Assembly (NCBI GenBank): GCA_000151295.1
Contig: GG745363.1
Coordinates: 42,348-106,347 of the forward strand
DNA length: 64,000 nt
Reading direction: 5' to 3'
DNA from: Allomyces macrogynus ATCC 38327
Taxonomy: Eukaryota; Blastocladiomycota; Blastocladiomycetes; Blastocladiales; Blastocladiaceae
Each line of letters begins with the position of its first letter. Positions within the stretch are counted from its first letter, which is position 1. Both the position numbers and the translations under genes were made by a program. Positions 41,831-51,118 of the stretch are shown piece by piece. The notes beneath the pieces are model-generated. The model was not told the DNA's origin, did not search any database, and saw only the letters and a list, made by a program, of their open reading frames with translations.

Positions 41831-42630
41831 TCATGTGCCTAGGTTTGCAGGCGCATCAGTCTGCAGCAGATGGCAAAGCCTCATGAGCGTCACCGGACAG
41901 AGGTAGTACTTCGGAAAGGTGCACAAGGAAGCCCATGTGTCACGAATGATGTCCTTCTTGGGCACACCATTCGCGGCCATCCACGACACCACCGCAGACT
42001 TCAAATCGGAGGCGCGGTAGGTCTGCTGGGAGAGGCCGGCACCAGACATGATCTTGTGAATCCAGTAGAGATCGTGTCAGCAACCACAAAGCGACAGTCG
42101 CCAGGCCAGGTGGAGACAAAGAGTCGATCCTCAGCCAAGTCCAGACGCCTGCCTTCAGACTCACGCAGGTACGCCTCAAAATGAGCTCCCACATCCATGA
42201 CATGGTCGTCCACGGTGCGAGGAAGATAGATGACAACACACTCTGTCAGCTTCTCCTTCGGGCCTGCGATTGTTACATGGAGACGATCAGGGAGCACCAC
42301 ACACAGCAATGGGGCGATTTGCGTCAAGCAGCTGAAGCGTCGTTTCCCAAAGCGAATGAGGAGGTATGCCAGTCTCCACGAGAGCTGGCGGAAGTCCAGC
42401 AATGCGAGGTCGCCCCAGGACCGCATGTGGTCATCGACAATGGTTACGTCAAACGTGCCAGAGCGCTGGGGTGGAGCGGGTCCACTCATGACGCGGAGCC
42501 CCGCCAGGACCTGAGTGACAGTGTCGTCAGTCGAGACACTGACGGTCACACCAGACATGTCCACAAAAGGACCCCAGGTGGAGCCAAGCGCAGCATGGGT
42601 GCCCACACAGTGTATCGACAGATACTCCAC
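41831..42630 (-). pseudogene. DIRS tyrosine recombinase (frameshifted)
   Basis: Read in two frames: 42630-42001 then 42049-41831. The first part has LLDFRQLSWRLAYLLIRFG, ECVVIYLPRTVDDHVMD and RLFVSTWPGDCRFVVADTIS. The second supplies AGLSQQTYRASDLKSAVVSW, MAANGVPKKDIIRDTWAS and TFPKYYL, matching the catalytic C-terminal pattern of YR elements (HxxR box, then W/H, then the nucleophile Tyr). The candidate Tyr is in FPKYY. In the box the expected His and Arg read as Ser/Asp and Lys (ASDLKS), so the catalytic Arg may be lost. The shift lies near 42040-42060. A canonical protein joins the circular intermediate to target DNA. Confidence 0.68.
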
Positions 42631-42669
42631 CGGCCTCCCACTGGGCGATCAGATATGCGCACAAACTGT

Positions 42670-45455
42670 CTACAGAGCGGCAAAGGGGATTGGCATTGAC
42701 TGCCTCACACCAGCGAAGCCAGCCGCACCAAGCCGAATCGTACGACTGCCTGGAGCTCTCTGCCAGGCGTTGCTCGGCAACTTCTGCAACAGGTCCAGAA
42801 ATTCCATGCTCAGCTCGGAATCACCGGACAGCCTCCACGCGACTAATCGAATAGTCGAAGGGGCGTGGTCCGTCTCCACCCCATCCAGCAGCAAGACCGC
42901 GTCGCTCAGCAGCAGGACTGGGGGGGCCACCGCCAGGCGGAGAAGGGCTGGGAACCAGACCTGAGACGGCCAAAAGGGGGTGATCACGGTCGCAGTGGCC
43001 CGATCGTCCTGGATCTTCCGCAGGACATGGGGCAGCAGAGCCCAGGGGGGAAAGATCCACGATTCTTCCTGACCCCAAGGGATGGTGAAGGCATCTACTG
43101 CAAGGGCATGCCTGTCCAGGCGCCAGGAGACATAGCGCTCTGGGAGCTGGGCATTGGCCGCACTCGTGAACAGGTCGACCATCACCGGCCAGTCCTGGCA
43201 CAAAGTCCTGAAGAGGGATGGCCAGAGCATCCAACCATGGCGGTCGACAAAGTCCAGCTTCGAGTCCTTGTCCGCCAACACGTTGTGCTCCTGGGGGAGA
43301 TGCATCGCCTGCAGGCGTGCCCGCTGCCTGTGCAGCCAAAGCCAGGTGCCCTTCGTGGCGAGATTCATCCACAGGCAACGCCAGCCCCCTGACGGTTGAG
43401 GTACAGCGCAGAACTCAGATTGTCCACCTGCACCAGCACCGTGCGGTCCATGATGCAGATGCGACCCTTGGCCACAAGGGCCTCCAAGCCCTTCCACACG
43501 GCCAGGACCTCCAGGACGCCAATGTGCACAATCTCTGTCGCCGGCGTCTTGGACCAAAGGAGGCGTGCGATCTCGGCCCGCAACAGACCCTCCTGGTATG
43601 GGAAGAGATCTTCCGACGTCCAGTTCCCGAACACGCGGACTGGGCGGCCATCCATCCAGGCGTTCAAGGCCCACCCTGAGCCGGACGCATCCGACTGAGT
43701 CGTGTAGTCCACAATGGCAGTCAGGGGAGCACTGTGGGAGAATGATGCGATCAAGTCCATTGCCATCTGAATTTCCTCCCGCATCAATGGGGACAGGGAC
43801 ACCATCATGCGGTCCCACCCCACCGAGCTGGATGGCACACGCTGCACCACCTGGTGCAGCACTGCCCAGAGCCCCATCATGTGGATCCGAAGGAGTCCCA
43901 CTGCTGGAGCCATCGCGTCGACTTTGCCAACCAAGCTTGCAAGCTGGCGAAGTGGCATGCGATCTCGGGTAAGCGCCTGGCGAAGGTCGTGGAGTAGCAT
44001 CGCACAATGCTTTGCTGTCGGACTGAACGTCTTCCGTGCGAGGTCCTACTCCCAACCCACCCATTCGAAGGTCCGGGCTGGAAGGACGGCTTTCTTCCAA
44101 CTGATCAAGAAGTCGTGGGCTTGTGCCAGGCGGCAAAACGCTATCCAGTAGCGAGTCGCCAAGACGCAATCCCCCGCGCCCAGGGAGATGTCGTCCAGGT
44201 AGGCCAGCAGGGTCGACCCGACCTGTCTGAGGGCCCCAAAGATCCCCTTTGGGAGCTTTGTGAAGATGCGGGGCAGCACGCAGAGGCCGAACAGGTTTGC
44301 CACCAGTTTGTACAGCTGCTCCCCTACCTGGAAGCGGAGGAAGTGGCAGTGATCTGGGTGCACAGCGAGATGGAGATAGAAGTCAGCAAAGTCGATCACA
44401 CCCGCCCATTCCATGTCTGGGACTGTGGCCCGGATGGAGCAGAACGTCTCCATCTTGAAGGAGTCGTTCCGCACGAAACCGTTGATATACCGATAATCCA
44501 CAATTGGTCGCATCTTCCCACTGCGTTGCTGCACCATGAAGGTTGGGTGAGCCACGCTGCAAGGCATTGGTTCGACTGCCTGAATGGCCCCTTTCTCGAC
44601 CCAGCCCTGGACTTCTGTCTCGAGGGCGGCTGCAAACTCTGTTGGGAGTTCGTACAGCGTCACGGTCGGGCGGTATGGGGGCGTCTGCTCGAGGTCCAAA
44701 CGAAGGCCCTTGGGGATGGTCTCCCATACGAGCCGGGCAGAGTGTAATTCCAGCCACACGCGTTGGAAGAGGGGCGCATGGAAACGGCCACTCACTCTGA
44801 CGTTGGGGAGTGGATGTGGAAGGAAGTGCTCTAACAATGCTGTGCGTGTGACCACGTCCTGGCCGTGGCACACACTGAGGAGACGCGAAGTGAAAGCCTC
44901 GCCATCCATGATCCCCACGGCCGCTTCCAACAGTGAGAGCGACACGGGTTGCGAAGGGGAGTCGTGAAAGAAGGGACGCAGACCTGACAGGTTCCCAAGA
45001 AGAGTCTCGAGAGGCGGAAGGGGGGAAGCAGGAGGCACTGAATTTACTGAATCTGTATGAACAATCTCCAGCATCCCACCGAGGGGTGTCTGCATCCCAG
45101 AGGAGTCAGGCCCGAGGCTTCTTGCCCTTGCCCTTTGGCTCAGGAGAAGCAGAGGCGTCGCGGTTGCGATGCTTGCGCTTCCTGGCACCCGACCAGCCTC
45201 CCTTGCGGCCAGTCGCCCCATGCATTGAAGACGAGCCGCATGTGGCAGTCGACCAGCCGCCCAAGCCACGCCCGTGGTCTGACCGCGGCTTGGACGCAGA
45301 CTGCAACCCCGACGAAGACGTGGGGTACACCTGGCGCCCAATGTCGGCGAGGCGGGAGCGCAGGCGGTCCTCATCAACAAGTGCCCAGGATGACGCGCCA
45401 TCATCATCCTCCACGACATGGGGCACCACAGCACCACTATGCAGGAGTTCATCAA
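42670..45455 (-). pseudogene. DIRS reverse transcriptase-RNase H (stop and frameshift)
   Basis: Minus strand. RT blocks: VEKGAIQAVEP, MRPIVDYRYINGFVRND, DFADFYLHLAVHPDHC (motif A), FGLCVLPRIFTKL (motif B), LLAYLDDISLG (YLDD, catalytic Asp pair intact), FLISWKKAVLPARTFEWVG. An in-frame TAG follows at 44046. In the same frame after it are the connection LVGKVDAMAPAVGLLRIH and RNase H core DASGSGWALNAW, IGVLEVLAVWKGLEAL, VDNLSSALYLNRQG. A one-base shift near 43385 is needed to reach ATKGTWLWLHRQRARLQ, LPQEHNVLADKDSKLD and DLFTSAANAQLPERYVSW, typical of the DIRS RNase H C-terminus. This enzyme would copy the element's RNA. Two lesions make the present copy inactive unless they are sequencing errors. 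Confidence 0.85.
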
Positions 45456-46587
45456 ACTCCTTGGCTGGGACTGTCACAGTCTTGCTGTCCACAACGGCCT
45501 GGCGCTGGCGCTCAATGGTCGCCTGGTGGGCAGCACGCTGGTTCATGAGAGCGCCAGTCAGCATGGCACGCCTAGCCTGTGCAATAAACTCAAGGGCTTT
45601 GTCCGCCTTGCTGGCCACAACTGCGTCGTACGCCTTGTCTAGCACAGCAAAGGCAGTCACATTCGACATGAGCGCCCCCAGAGTCTGGGTCGACAGTGCG
45701 CCAAGAGGATTGGCAGCCATGTCGACCAAGCAGGACTTCAGCTTCTCACTGATAGTCTGCCACAGGACATAGCAGGCATGCATGGGGAAACCCTCAATGG
45801 GCGGGACCTCATCAAATGGCTTCAGCTGGGCACCGAGTGAGTCCTTCTGCATCCAGCTCCACTTCCCTGAGATGTGGAAGAAATGGTCGAGAAGGCTGGG
45901 CAGCTCAAGTGGGCCAGTGGGCAACACATCCAGCACATCTGGCTGGAAGGTCGACAGCTCTGGATCCGTGCGAGGATCATAGCCATTGGTGCACTCACCC
46001 TCGTTGTCATCAAAGACGTTGTGCAGGCAGCCACTGCCACGGCCAGGGCTGCTGTCACAGCCACTGTGGCTGCTGTTGTGATCACACAATGAGCAGTGCA
46101 AGTGTGAGCACAAGCACAACACAGGCAAAAACCCATAGCAGCTGCAACAGCGTGTGGGGGAGCACAACTCAGGCGACCGCCCACAGCAGTCGCCATGGTG
46201 TGGCAGGGAGTGACCCCAGTCATGCTGGTCATGCTTGTCAGCCTCATAGGCTGCAATACGAGCACTCTGCCCATTGATGATCGCGCCCTGCTCTTTGAGG
46301 AGATACTTGTCACGATGGCAAGCATTGCCTAGGTAGCAAACCTTGCAATCCAGCTCCTGGACCCAGTGGGCCAGGGCAGTAATCTCCAGCGGCCCAAGCT
46401 GAGCATCTGCCACAGGGGCACGCTGGGCATCGGCGTTCACGGCAGGGGAACCCGCATCGCCAGCATCACCAGGGGCCATGACAGGCCCCACGGTGGCAGT
46501 AGGCGTAGGGGGGTCAATGGAAGGATCTCCGTGACCATTGCCCCCAGCATTGGCAGGAGCAGTCAAGTTGGTGCGACGGCAGGGCAT
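45106..46587 (-). CDS. DIRS gag-like protein
   Basis: ATG at 46587, 493 residues, intact. It starts MPCRRTNLTAPANAGGNG, with a Pro/Ala-rich N-terminus and a Cys/His-rich middle (near residues 125-180, many Cys in pairs). A helical central region follows (GPLELPSLLDHFFHISGKW, DEVPPIEGFPMHACYVLWQ, DKALEFIAQARRAMLTGAL). The tail is basic (GARKRKHRNRD, GKGKKPRA), suited to nucleic acid binding. Position next to the right terminal repeat and before the polymerase fits the capsid-like gag of DIRS elements. The polymerase frame overlaps its 3' end by about 350 nt in another frame. Confidence 0.75.
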   Translation of the reverse strand: MPCRRTNLTAPANAGGNGHGDPSIDPPTPTATVGPVMAPGDAGDAGSPAVNADAQRAPVADAQLGPLEITALAHWVQELDCKVCYLGNACHRDKYLLKEQGAIINGQSARIAAYEADKHDQHDWGHSLPHHGDCCGRSPELCSPTRCCSCYGFLPVLCLCSHLHCSLCDHNSSHSGCDSSPGRGSGCLHNVFDDNEGECTNGYDPRTDPELSTFQPDVLDVLPTGPLELPSLLDHFFHISGKWSWMQKDSLGAQLKPFDEVPPIEGFPMHACYVLWQTISEKLKSCLVDMAANPLGALSTQTLGALMSNVTAFAVLDKAYDAVVASKADKALEFIAQARRAMLTGALMNQRAAHQATIERQRQAVVDSKTVTVPAKEFDELLHSGAVVPHVVEDDDGASSWALVDEDRLRSRLADIGRQVYPTSSSGLQSASKPRSDHGRGLGGWSTATCGSSSMHGATGRKGGWSGARKRKHRNRDASASPEPKGKGKKPRA

Positions 46588-46688
46588 GTTGAAGTTTCAA
46601 GTTGCGCACAGGGGGACGGCGCGCCGGCAAGCAGAAAAGACCAGAGACGAAGCAGCGCAGCTTGCTGGGACGATTCGTCGACAAAAGA

Positions 46689-46884
46689 GAGTGTGGGTCC
46701 ATTCCCGGGGGTGCGACCCTTTTGAGGGCCGTGGGGGAGGGGTGCAGGGCCATGTGTTGTGAGGTTTTTTCACCTGACCTTCCTGTCAGGTTTTTCCTCA
46801 CAGGGGCAGCAGGTTTTTTCCCGACCCGGGTTTTTTACGCTGCCCCAGGGTTTGTCGACGATTTGTCATCAATAGATGAGATAG
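46689..46884 (-). repeat. DIRS right inverted terminal repeat
   Basis: It matches the left repeat in inverted orientation, ending ATCAATAGATGAGATAG. It lies upstream of gag on the minus strand, so it should contain the element's promoter. A diverged relative is at 11970-12180. Confidence 0.9.
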
Positions 46885-46905
46885 TTGTGAAGTGTGATGT
46901 ACAAT

Positions 46906-47451
46906 TGCGCGACAATGAACCGAAACCGCAGCCGCCACACGCTGCTGCTGCTCGTCGTCGTTCTCGATTGTGATTAGGGGATCATGAACGACATACCACT
47001 GCACTTCGAGGACTGCACGGGCAAAGTGAACAAGCCAGCATGCTGATTGAGGCACTTCACACTTTCGCTCTAGATGGCGTTCACCCGCGAGGTTTTGTGG
47101 TGTTGATGGACCACAGACCAAATCCCTGGGTGACCCAGTGGCTGCGCCAGATTGACTTGTACTGACTATTCTGGCATGCACAGTCAGTCTCTCTTCGTCT
47201 TGTTTGACCAACCATCTGGTTGACCGTGATGGGATTGATGATCGCGATTTCCTTCTTTTCGCATCTTGGCGCAGGAGCGAGACTAGGAAACGTAACACGA
47301 GCGCGACGTCATCATGCATGCCCATCGCCTCACATATGGTGTTATGCCAAACTCATAAATATCGGTTCCTGCTATCAACCCTCAGCGCCGACCGGCTTCT
47401 CTTGACTCTCTGAAGCCCTCGTCGCTCCCTCTACTCGGTATCGCGAGCCCC
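46906..47451. other. Intergenic stretch right of the DIRS element
   Basis: A CTG/CGT-rich short repeat lies near 46940-46965. No gene is supported. Confidence 0.45.
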
Positions 47452-47829
47452 GTGTCAAGATCAAGCTTGCACCAGCATGGTCATGACCCGCACTGCCAGA
47501 AGCCTGCCTTGCACCGCGCAAGCCTCGTCGCCAATGCTGCGGATCACCGCTGCGACTGTGATACTCTTTTCACAACCTGCACGACGACTGTGCACACCGA
47601 CTTTGCCATGGACAAGACCAATTTGACGGCGGGCAGCGCATGTGCCGTCGCCAACAACCGACTCTTTGCGTTTGACAGTTACCTTACCAATGCTGGCGGG
47701 ATCAAGCCCTCCATGATCAACGGCATCTACTCGATTGATCTGTCGCAGCCATTTTCGACCAACGACGACCCGGCTGTGGCCTCGCACGGCATTGTTGATG
47801 CCTCCATCGCAGGCATTGTCGAGGTGTGA
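47452..47829 (+). pseudogene. Kelch-like protein fragment (N-terminal part only)
   Basis: The frame reads TACAVANNRLFAFDSYLTN-like sequence, then INGIYSIDLSQPFSTND and VASHGIVDASIAGIVEV. This matches the N-terminus of the kelch-like gene at 39.2 kb (KGIYSIDLSQPFFTSD, THGVFDISASGLVDT) at clearly less than full identity. It stops exactly where the Hsp70-like fragment begins on the other strand, so only the first propeller unit remains. It is an older, truncated copy, unlike the recent one at 60 kb. Confidence 0.7.
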
Positions 47830-48900
47830 CAGATCCAGCTATTTTCGAGAACGCGGCCTTAGTCGCCCTGTGTTGCAATCTTGCGTTTTGGTGCACCCAC
47901 TGAAGTTGGACTTCCTTCCTTCCCAATCCTGTTCCAACATCGTGAAGCGGCTTGCGAGCTTGTCCTTGATGTCGTTGTGGCCGCGAAGGCCGAGTTTTTT
48001 GCGCAAGAACGTCATGAACTGCTCGCCAATGGACACAGTATAACAGCAGAAAGTGAAGACGTGAATTTTGCACCTTTTGCAGGCAGGGTAGAACAGCAAC
48101 GAGCATGCCTGTCATGCAAAGTAGAAATTCATCAGCAGTCTCATTTCGGTCGGCTGGGAACGTTTTACCAATGAATCGCATCATTTCCTCGCGCAGGCCA
48201 GTATGAAAGTCGAAAACAACATCAAAAGGACCCATATCGTCAGGAAGGATCGGGATTTCCGGAACACTGGAATTGTTCTCGAAGACCGTCATTGGCTGTG
48301 CCTGCAGCCCAGTGTTGGACGACATGGCTGGCCAGCCCTATTTGAACGAAGAGCGTTGACCGTCTGGGTATGCGAGACGGCAGGCACCTTGTCCGAGTGT
48401 TCGTCGCCCGGCCTGTCCGGCCAGGCTTCATTGCCGACAATTGAGAAATTGTTGTCGTGAGGGGGGCAATCTTGCATCTCTTTTCCGCGGATCAGGAACG
48501 CGAAACATGCCAAATCCCGAGCGAGCAGAGCCAAAATCGGTTCCCTACATGCGCTACACGCGATTGTAAATACGCCGTGCGTATTACGGACAATTTATTC
48601 TGGGCGTCGTATCCTAAATCACGTACAACTCTGAACTTGTATGCTGCAGGGATGCTCACTGGATCGTCAGCCGGCTTCTTGGGCACAAGCTTATGGACAG
48701 CAAGAATACGCTCGCTGGAAAGCGTGCAGGAGCTGGCCGGCTGCTGCGAAACTAGGATAAGGTTGCTCACTTTGTCGTCAACGGCCTGCTCGGGCCCCAG
48801 CTTATGGACAGCAAGCATGCGCTCGCCTGAAAGCCTGCCGAGCTGGTTGGCCGTTGCAGAACTGGCATATCGAGTTGGGCTGGGAGGAGCCATGGTACAG
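47830..48900 (-). pseudogene. HSPA12-like Hsp70 fragment
   Basis: On the minus strand several blocks match the intact Hsp70 at 36.4-38.7 kb. SIVGNEAWPDRPGDEHSDK aligns with IIGNEDWVDRPHNMHSHK, LREEMMRFIGKTFPADRNE with LRQEMMRFIESRYPVDVNL, DEFLLCMTGMLV with DDLLICMTGALF, and FLRKKLGLRGHNDIKDKLA with FLRKKLGLRGYNDFKDKLA. Order is conserved but the frame is broken repeatedly and everything after the last block is missing. Upstream, a duplicated unit (SERILAVHKL, GERMLAVHKL) about 103 nt apart may be a former N-terminal tail. Dead fragment. Confidence 0.75.
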
Positions 48901-49401
48901 CAACCTGACGTGCACTGTTAGGATTCGGCGGTCGCGCAGGATAATACGTTTTTGGTTCGGGATTCTTTGCGCCGAGCCATTTCTTGAAGAAACTTATGTT
49001 TGCAATCGGATGGGCTCAGCGTTGTGTGACTTGAAAAGAGTGTGGTGGAGCGAGGGCAGAAGCAAAACACGTTCGTCAGAAAAGAACGAGCATTGTATTT
49101 ATGTTCTCCGTGAGAAGCACGGGCGTACCTGTGCTTGCATGCAACTCTGGTGACTGCATTGAAGTTCCATGTCATTACACTTGGCGGAAGTGCCTACCCA
49201 AAGGCGCAGCACCACCATGTATTGACGTGGAACCAGAAAAGTACCGTGAACGTTATACTCGCTACTATTGCCACAGCGGAATGAGGCAGGGAAAGTCAAA
49301 TAATGACAGAAGAACGGCTTTCCCTGTCCGGATTCTCGGTCGCGCGGGTGGCCATTGACTTCACACGTTGCAGTTTATGGAATGCCGTATCCCCCGCTCA
49401 G
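48901..49401. other. Intergenic stretch, nothing recognised
   Basis: Only short frames without recognisable domains occur between the Hsp70 fragment and the 3' end of the UBXN11-like gene. Confidence 0.45.
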
Positions 49402-50497
49402 CTAGTCCAAATCAAACACGACGCTGCCCACCAGTCCCTGGTCCTGAAACGACACCCTGTCGTCAACAACCGCTCCCATGGGCCCACGCAGTCGTCGCGG
49501 CCGCGGCCCATGCTTGTCGTCGAGGTCAAGCGTACCCTCACGCATCAACCACGCGATAACGGCGCCTGGCGCGTCGTGCGGATGACACGCGACCACGATT
49601 GCACCGTGCCGCGACCGGACCTTGATCCGCATCGGCGAATCGGCACATGACCCACCGCCCGGGACGAGAACCGAGGGCGGCTGCGCCTTGATTGGTGATA
49701 CCGGAATGCCGCGGCGCACAGGGACGCAAAATGACGGCGTCGGTGTGGCGCGCAGCGGAGGCGTGCGTGGTAGATGCGCGCTTGAAGTGTGGTCGACGAC
49801 ATGAAGCCGAACTATGCATCGACTTGTGGAGTGAGATGATGGCCGTGTGTCGATGGATGCGGAAAGATGGTCGTACCGCCATCGGGATAGTCGGCCTTGA
49901 GGGTTTCGGGAATGTATCCGTCGCGCACATCGCGCCAGAATGCACGTCCTTCACTCGATGTCCATTCGCGCACGGCGCCGCGGCACGCGAACCCGTTGTC
50001 AAAGACGATGATCTGTGGGTGGACCAAGCCACGGTAAATCCGGCGTTCGAGTGAGAGCACTCAATCCAATCCCGGCGTACCAGCAAGACAGGGCAACTCT
50101 CGTCAGCACCTTCGCTCAACGCTGCAATGCGGGATCGTAGCTCTTCAACCGACGGAACGTCTACCATACTCTCGCGCTGCACCTCGACTCGTGCGAGTAA
50201 AACTTCCTTGGCCTGGATATCGCCGCGCAGTTGAACGAGCTCTTGCTCGAGCGACGCGATCCGTGTGGCCATGGTCGCAATCAAGTTGCCCAGGGCAGCT
50301 GTTTCCGACAGGTCAGAGTCAACTGACGATGCCGTCGAGGCCGGGCGCGACGGGGTTAGCGGGTAGAGCGACGAGACAGATCGAACGGGTGGAGGAGCAG
50401 GCCGTCGCGCAGACGACCGCAGCGGCTTTGGTTCCGACGGCGCGACAGGATGCACGGCAGCGACGAGTGATCGTTCAGTTGGGCCGGAAACTGGCAT
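49402..50497 (-). CDS. UBXN11/socius-like protein with SEP and UBX domains
   Basis: Start taken at ATG 50497 (MPVSGPTERSL), though an upstream Ser/Pro-rich exon is possible. A Pro/Ser-rich tail leads to a coiled coil (LGNLIATMATRIASLEQEL, VQLRGDIQAKEVLLARVEV). Then, after a frame change near 50030, comes a SEP domain: PQIIVFDNGFACRGAVREW, GRAFWRDVRDGYIPETL and KADYPDGGTT. The C-terminus (49700-49402), again in another frame, has SPMRIKVRSRHGAIVVAC, and DRVSFQDQGLVGSVVFDLD, which fits a UBX fold. Coiled coil plus SEP plus UBX is the layout of UBXN11, a cofactor linking the p97/Cdc48 ATPase to Rho/actin signalling in animals. Introns were not resolved, so the frame changes may be splice junctions or indels. 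Confidence 0.66.
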
Positions 50498-51118
50498 AAT
50501 GTTCGCGGCCAAAGGACGCCAAATTCGGGAGAGGACTCGTTGTCGTGACGGGCATCACTGCGTCAAACGGGTTCGACCAAGCCTTGGAGGCGGATACACG
50601 CGATGCGTCGGGGGCTGCGAGATGTGGCGGGACAACAATAGATGCAGTGATTTGCGGGAGCGGGTGCCGTGGGCGCTGCCCGCTGATGGGAGGAGCCCCG
50701 GTTTCGACGGCCGTTGAATCATGGCCGGACCAAGGGCGTGTGCGCAATGGCCTCGAGTTGGTGTCGCGGGACGGGTACATAGTCGCTGGCGGTTTCGTGC
50801 AGGCCAGGTCAATCATCGTCGGCGGGTCCGCTCCTTGTGGTGCTGGTCAAAGTTCGGTGCTGCACAGACGTCTATCGTCGATTGCGGCAAGTCTTGCGGC
50901 TCGGATCACAAATCTACGGGTGCAATTGTTGGACGTACTGTGCTGTGAGGTAGGACTCTTTCAATCCTTCAGCGCTGCTGAAGACAGATGTCACCGCTTG
51001 GCACACGTGATCACGTTGGCCATAAAGACGACGCCTATGTTGGCAGGGTCTTGCGCTGCTTCGCCACGCTCAACCCAGCGCATCATCCTCTGTGCCCTCA
51101 ATCCGCCTTCCTTGATAC
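50498..51118. other. Intergenic stretch, possible upstream exon of the UBXN11-like gene
   Basis: A minus-strand Ser/Pro/Thr-rich frame (50475-50816) leads toward the UBXN11-like start in another frame and might be a first exon. Otherwise nothing is recognised. Confidence 0.35.

Larger units (their letters stand above)
41195..46905 (-). mobile_element. DIRS-like tyrosine-recombinase retrotransposon
   Basis: A 5.7 kb element with inverted terminal repeats (41278-41474 and 46689-46884) flanked by short unique outer extensions (41195-41277 and 46885-46905). Both extensions are found again, in complement and joined, in an internal complementary region at 41717-41820. This arrangement is the hallmark of DIRS-1-type elements, which replicate through a circular intermediate and insert with a tyrosine recombinase without target duplications. 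All genes read on the minus strand in the order gag, RT-RNase H, recombinase. The polymerase has an in-frame TAG and a frameshift, and the recombinase a frameshift, so this copy is probably non-autonomous. The terminal repeats are still almost identical, suggesting fairly recent insertion. Confidence 0.88.

Noticed and set aside
42670..44169. Single 499-codon polymerase frame
   Set aside because: Its N-terminal half is out of frame; the true RNase H reading there lies in the frame of the upstream RT, with a shift near 43385.
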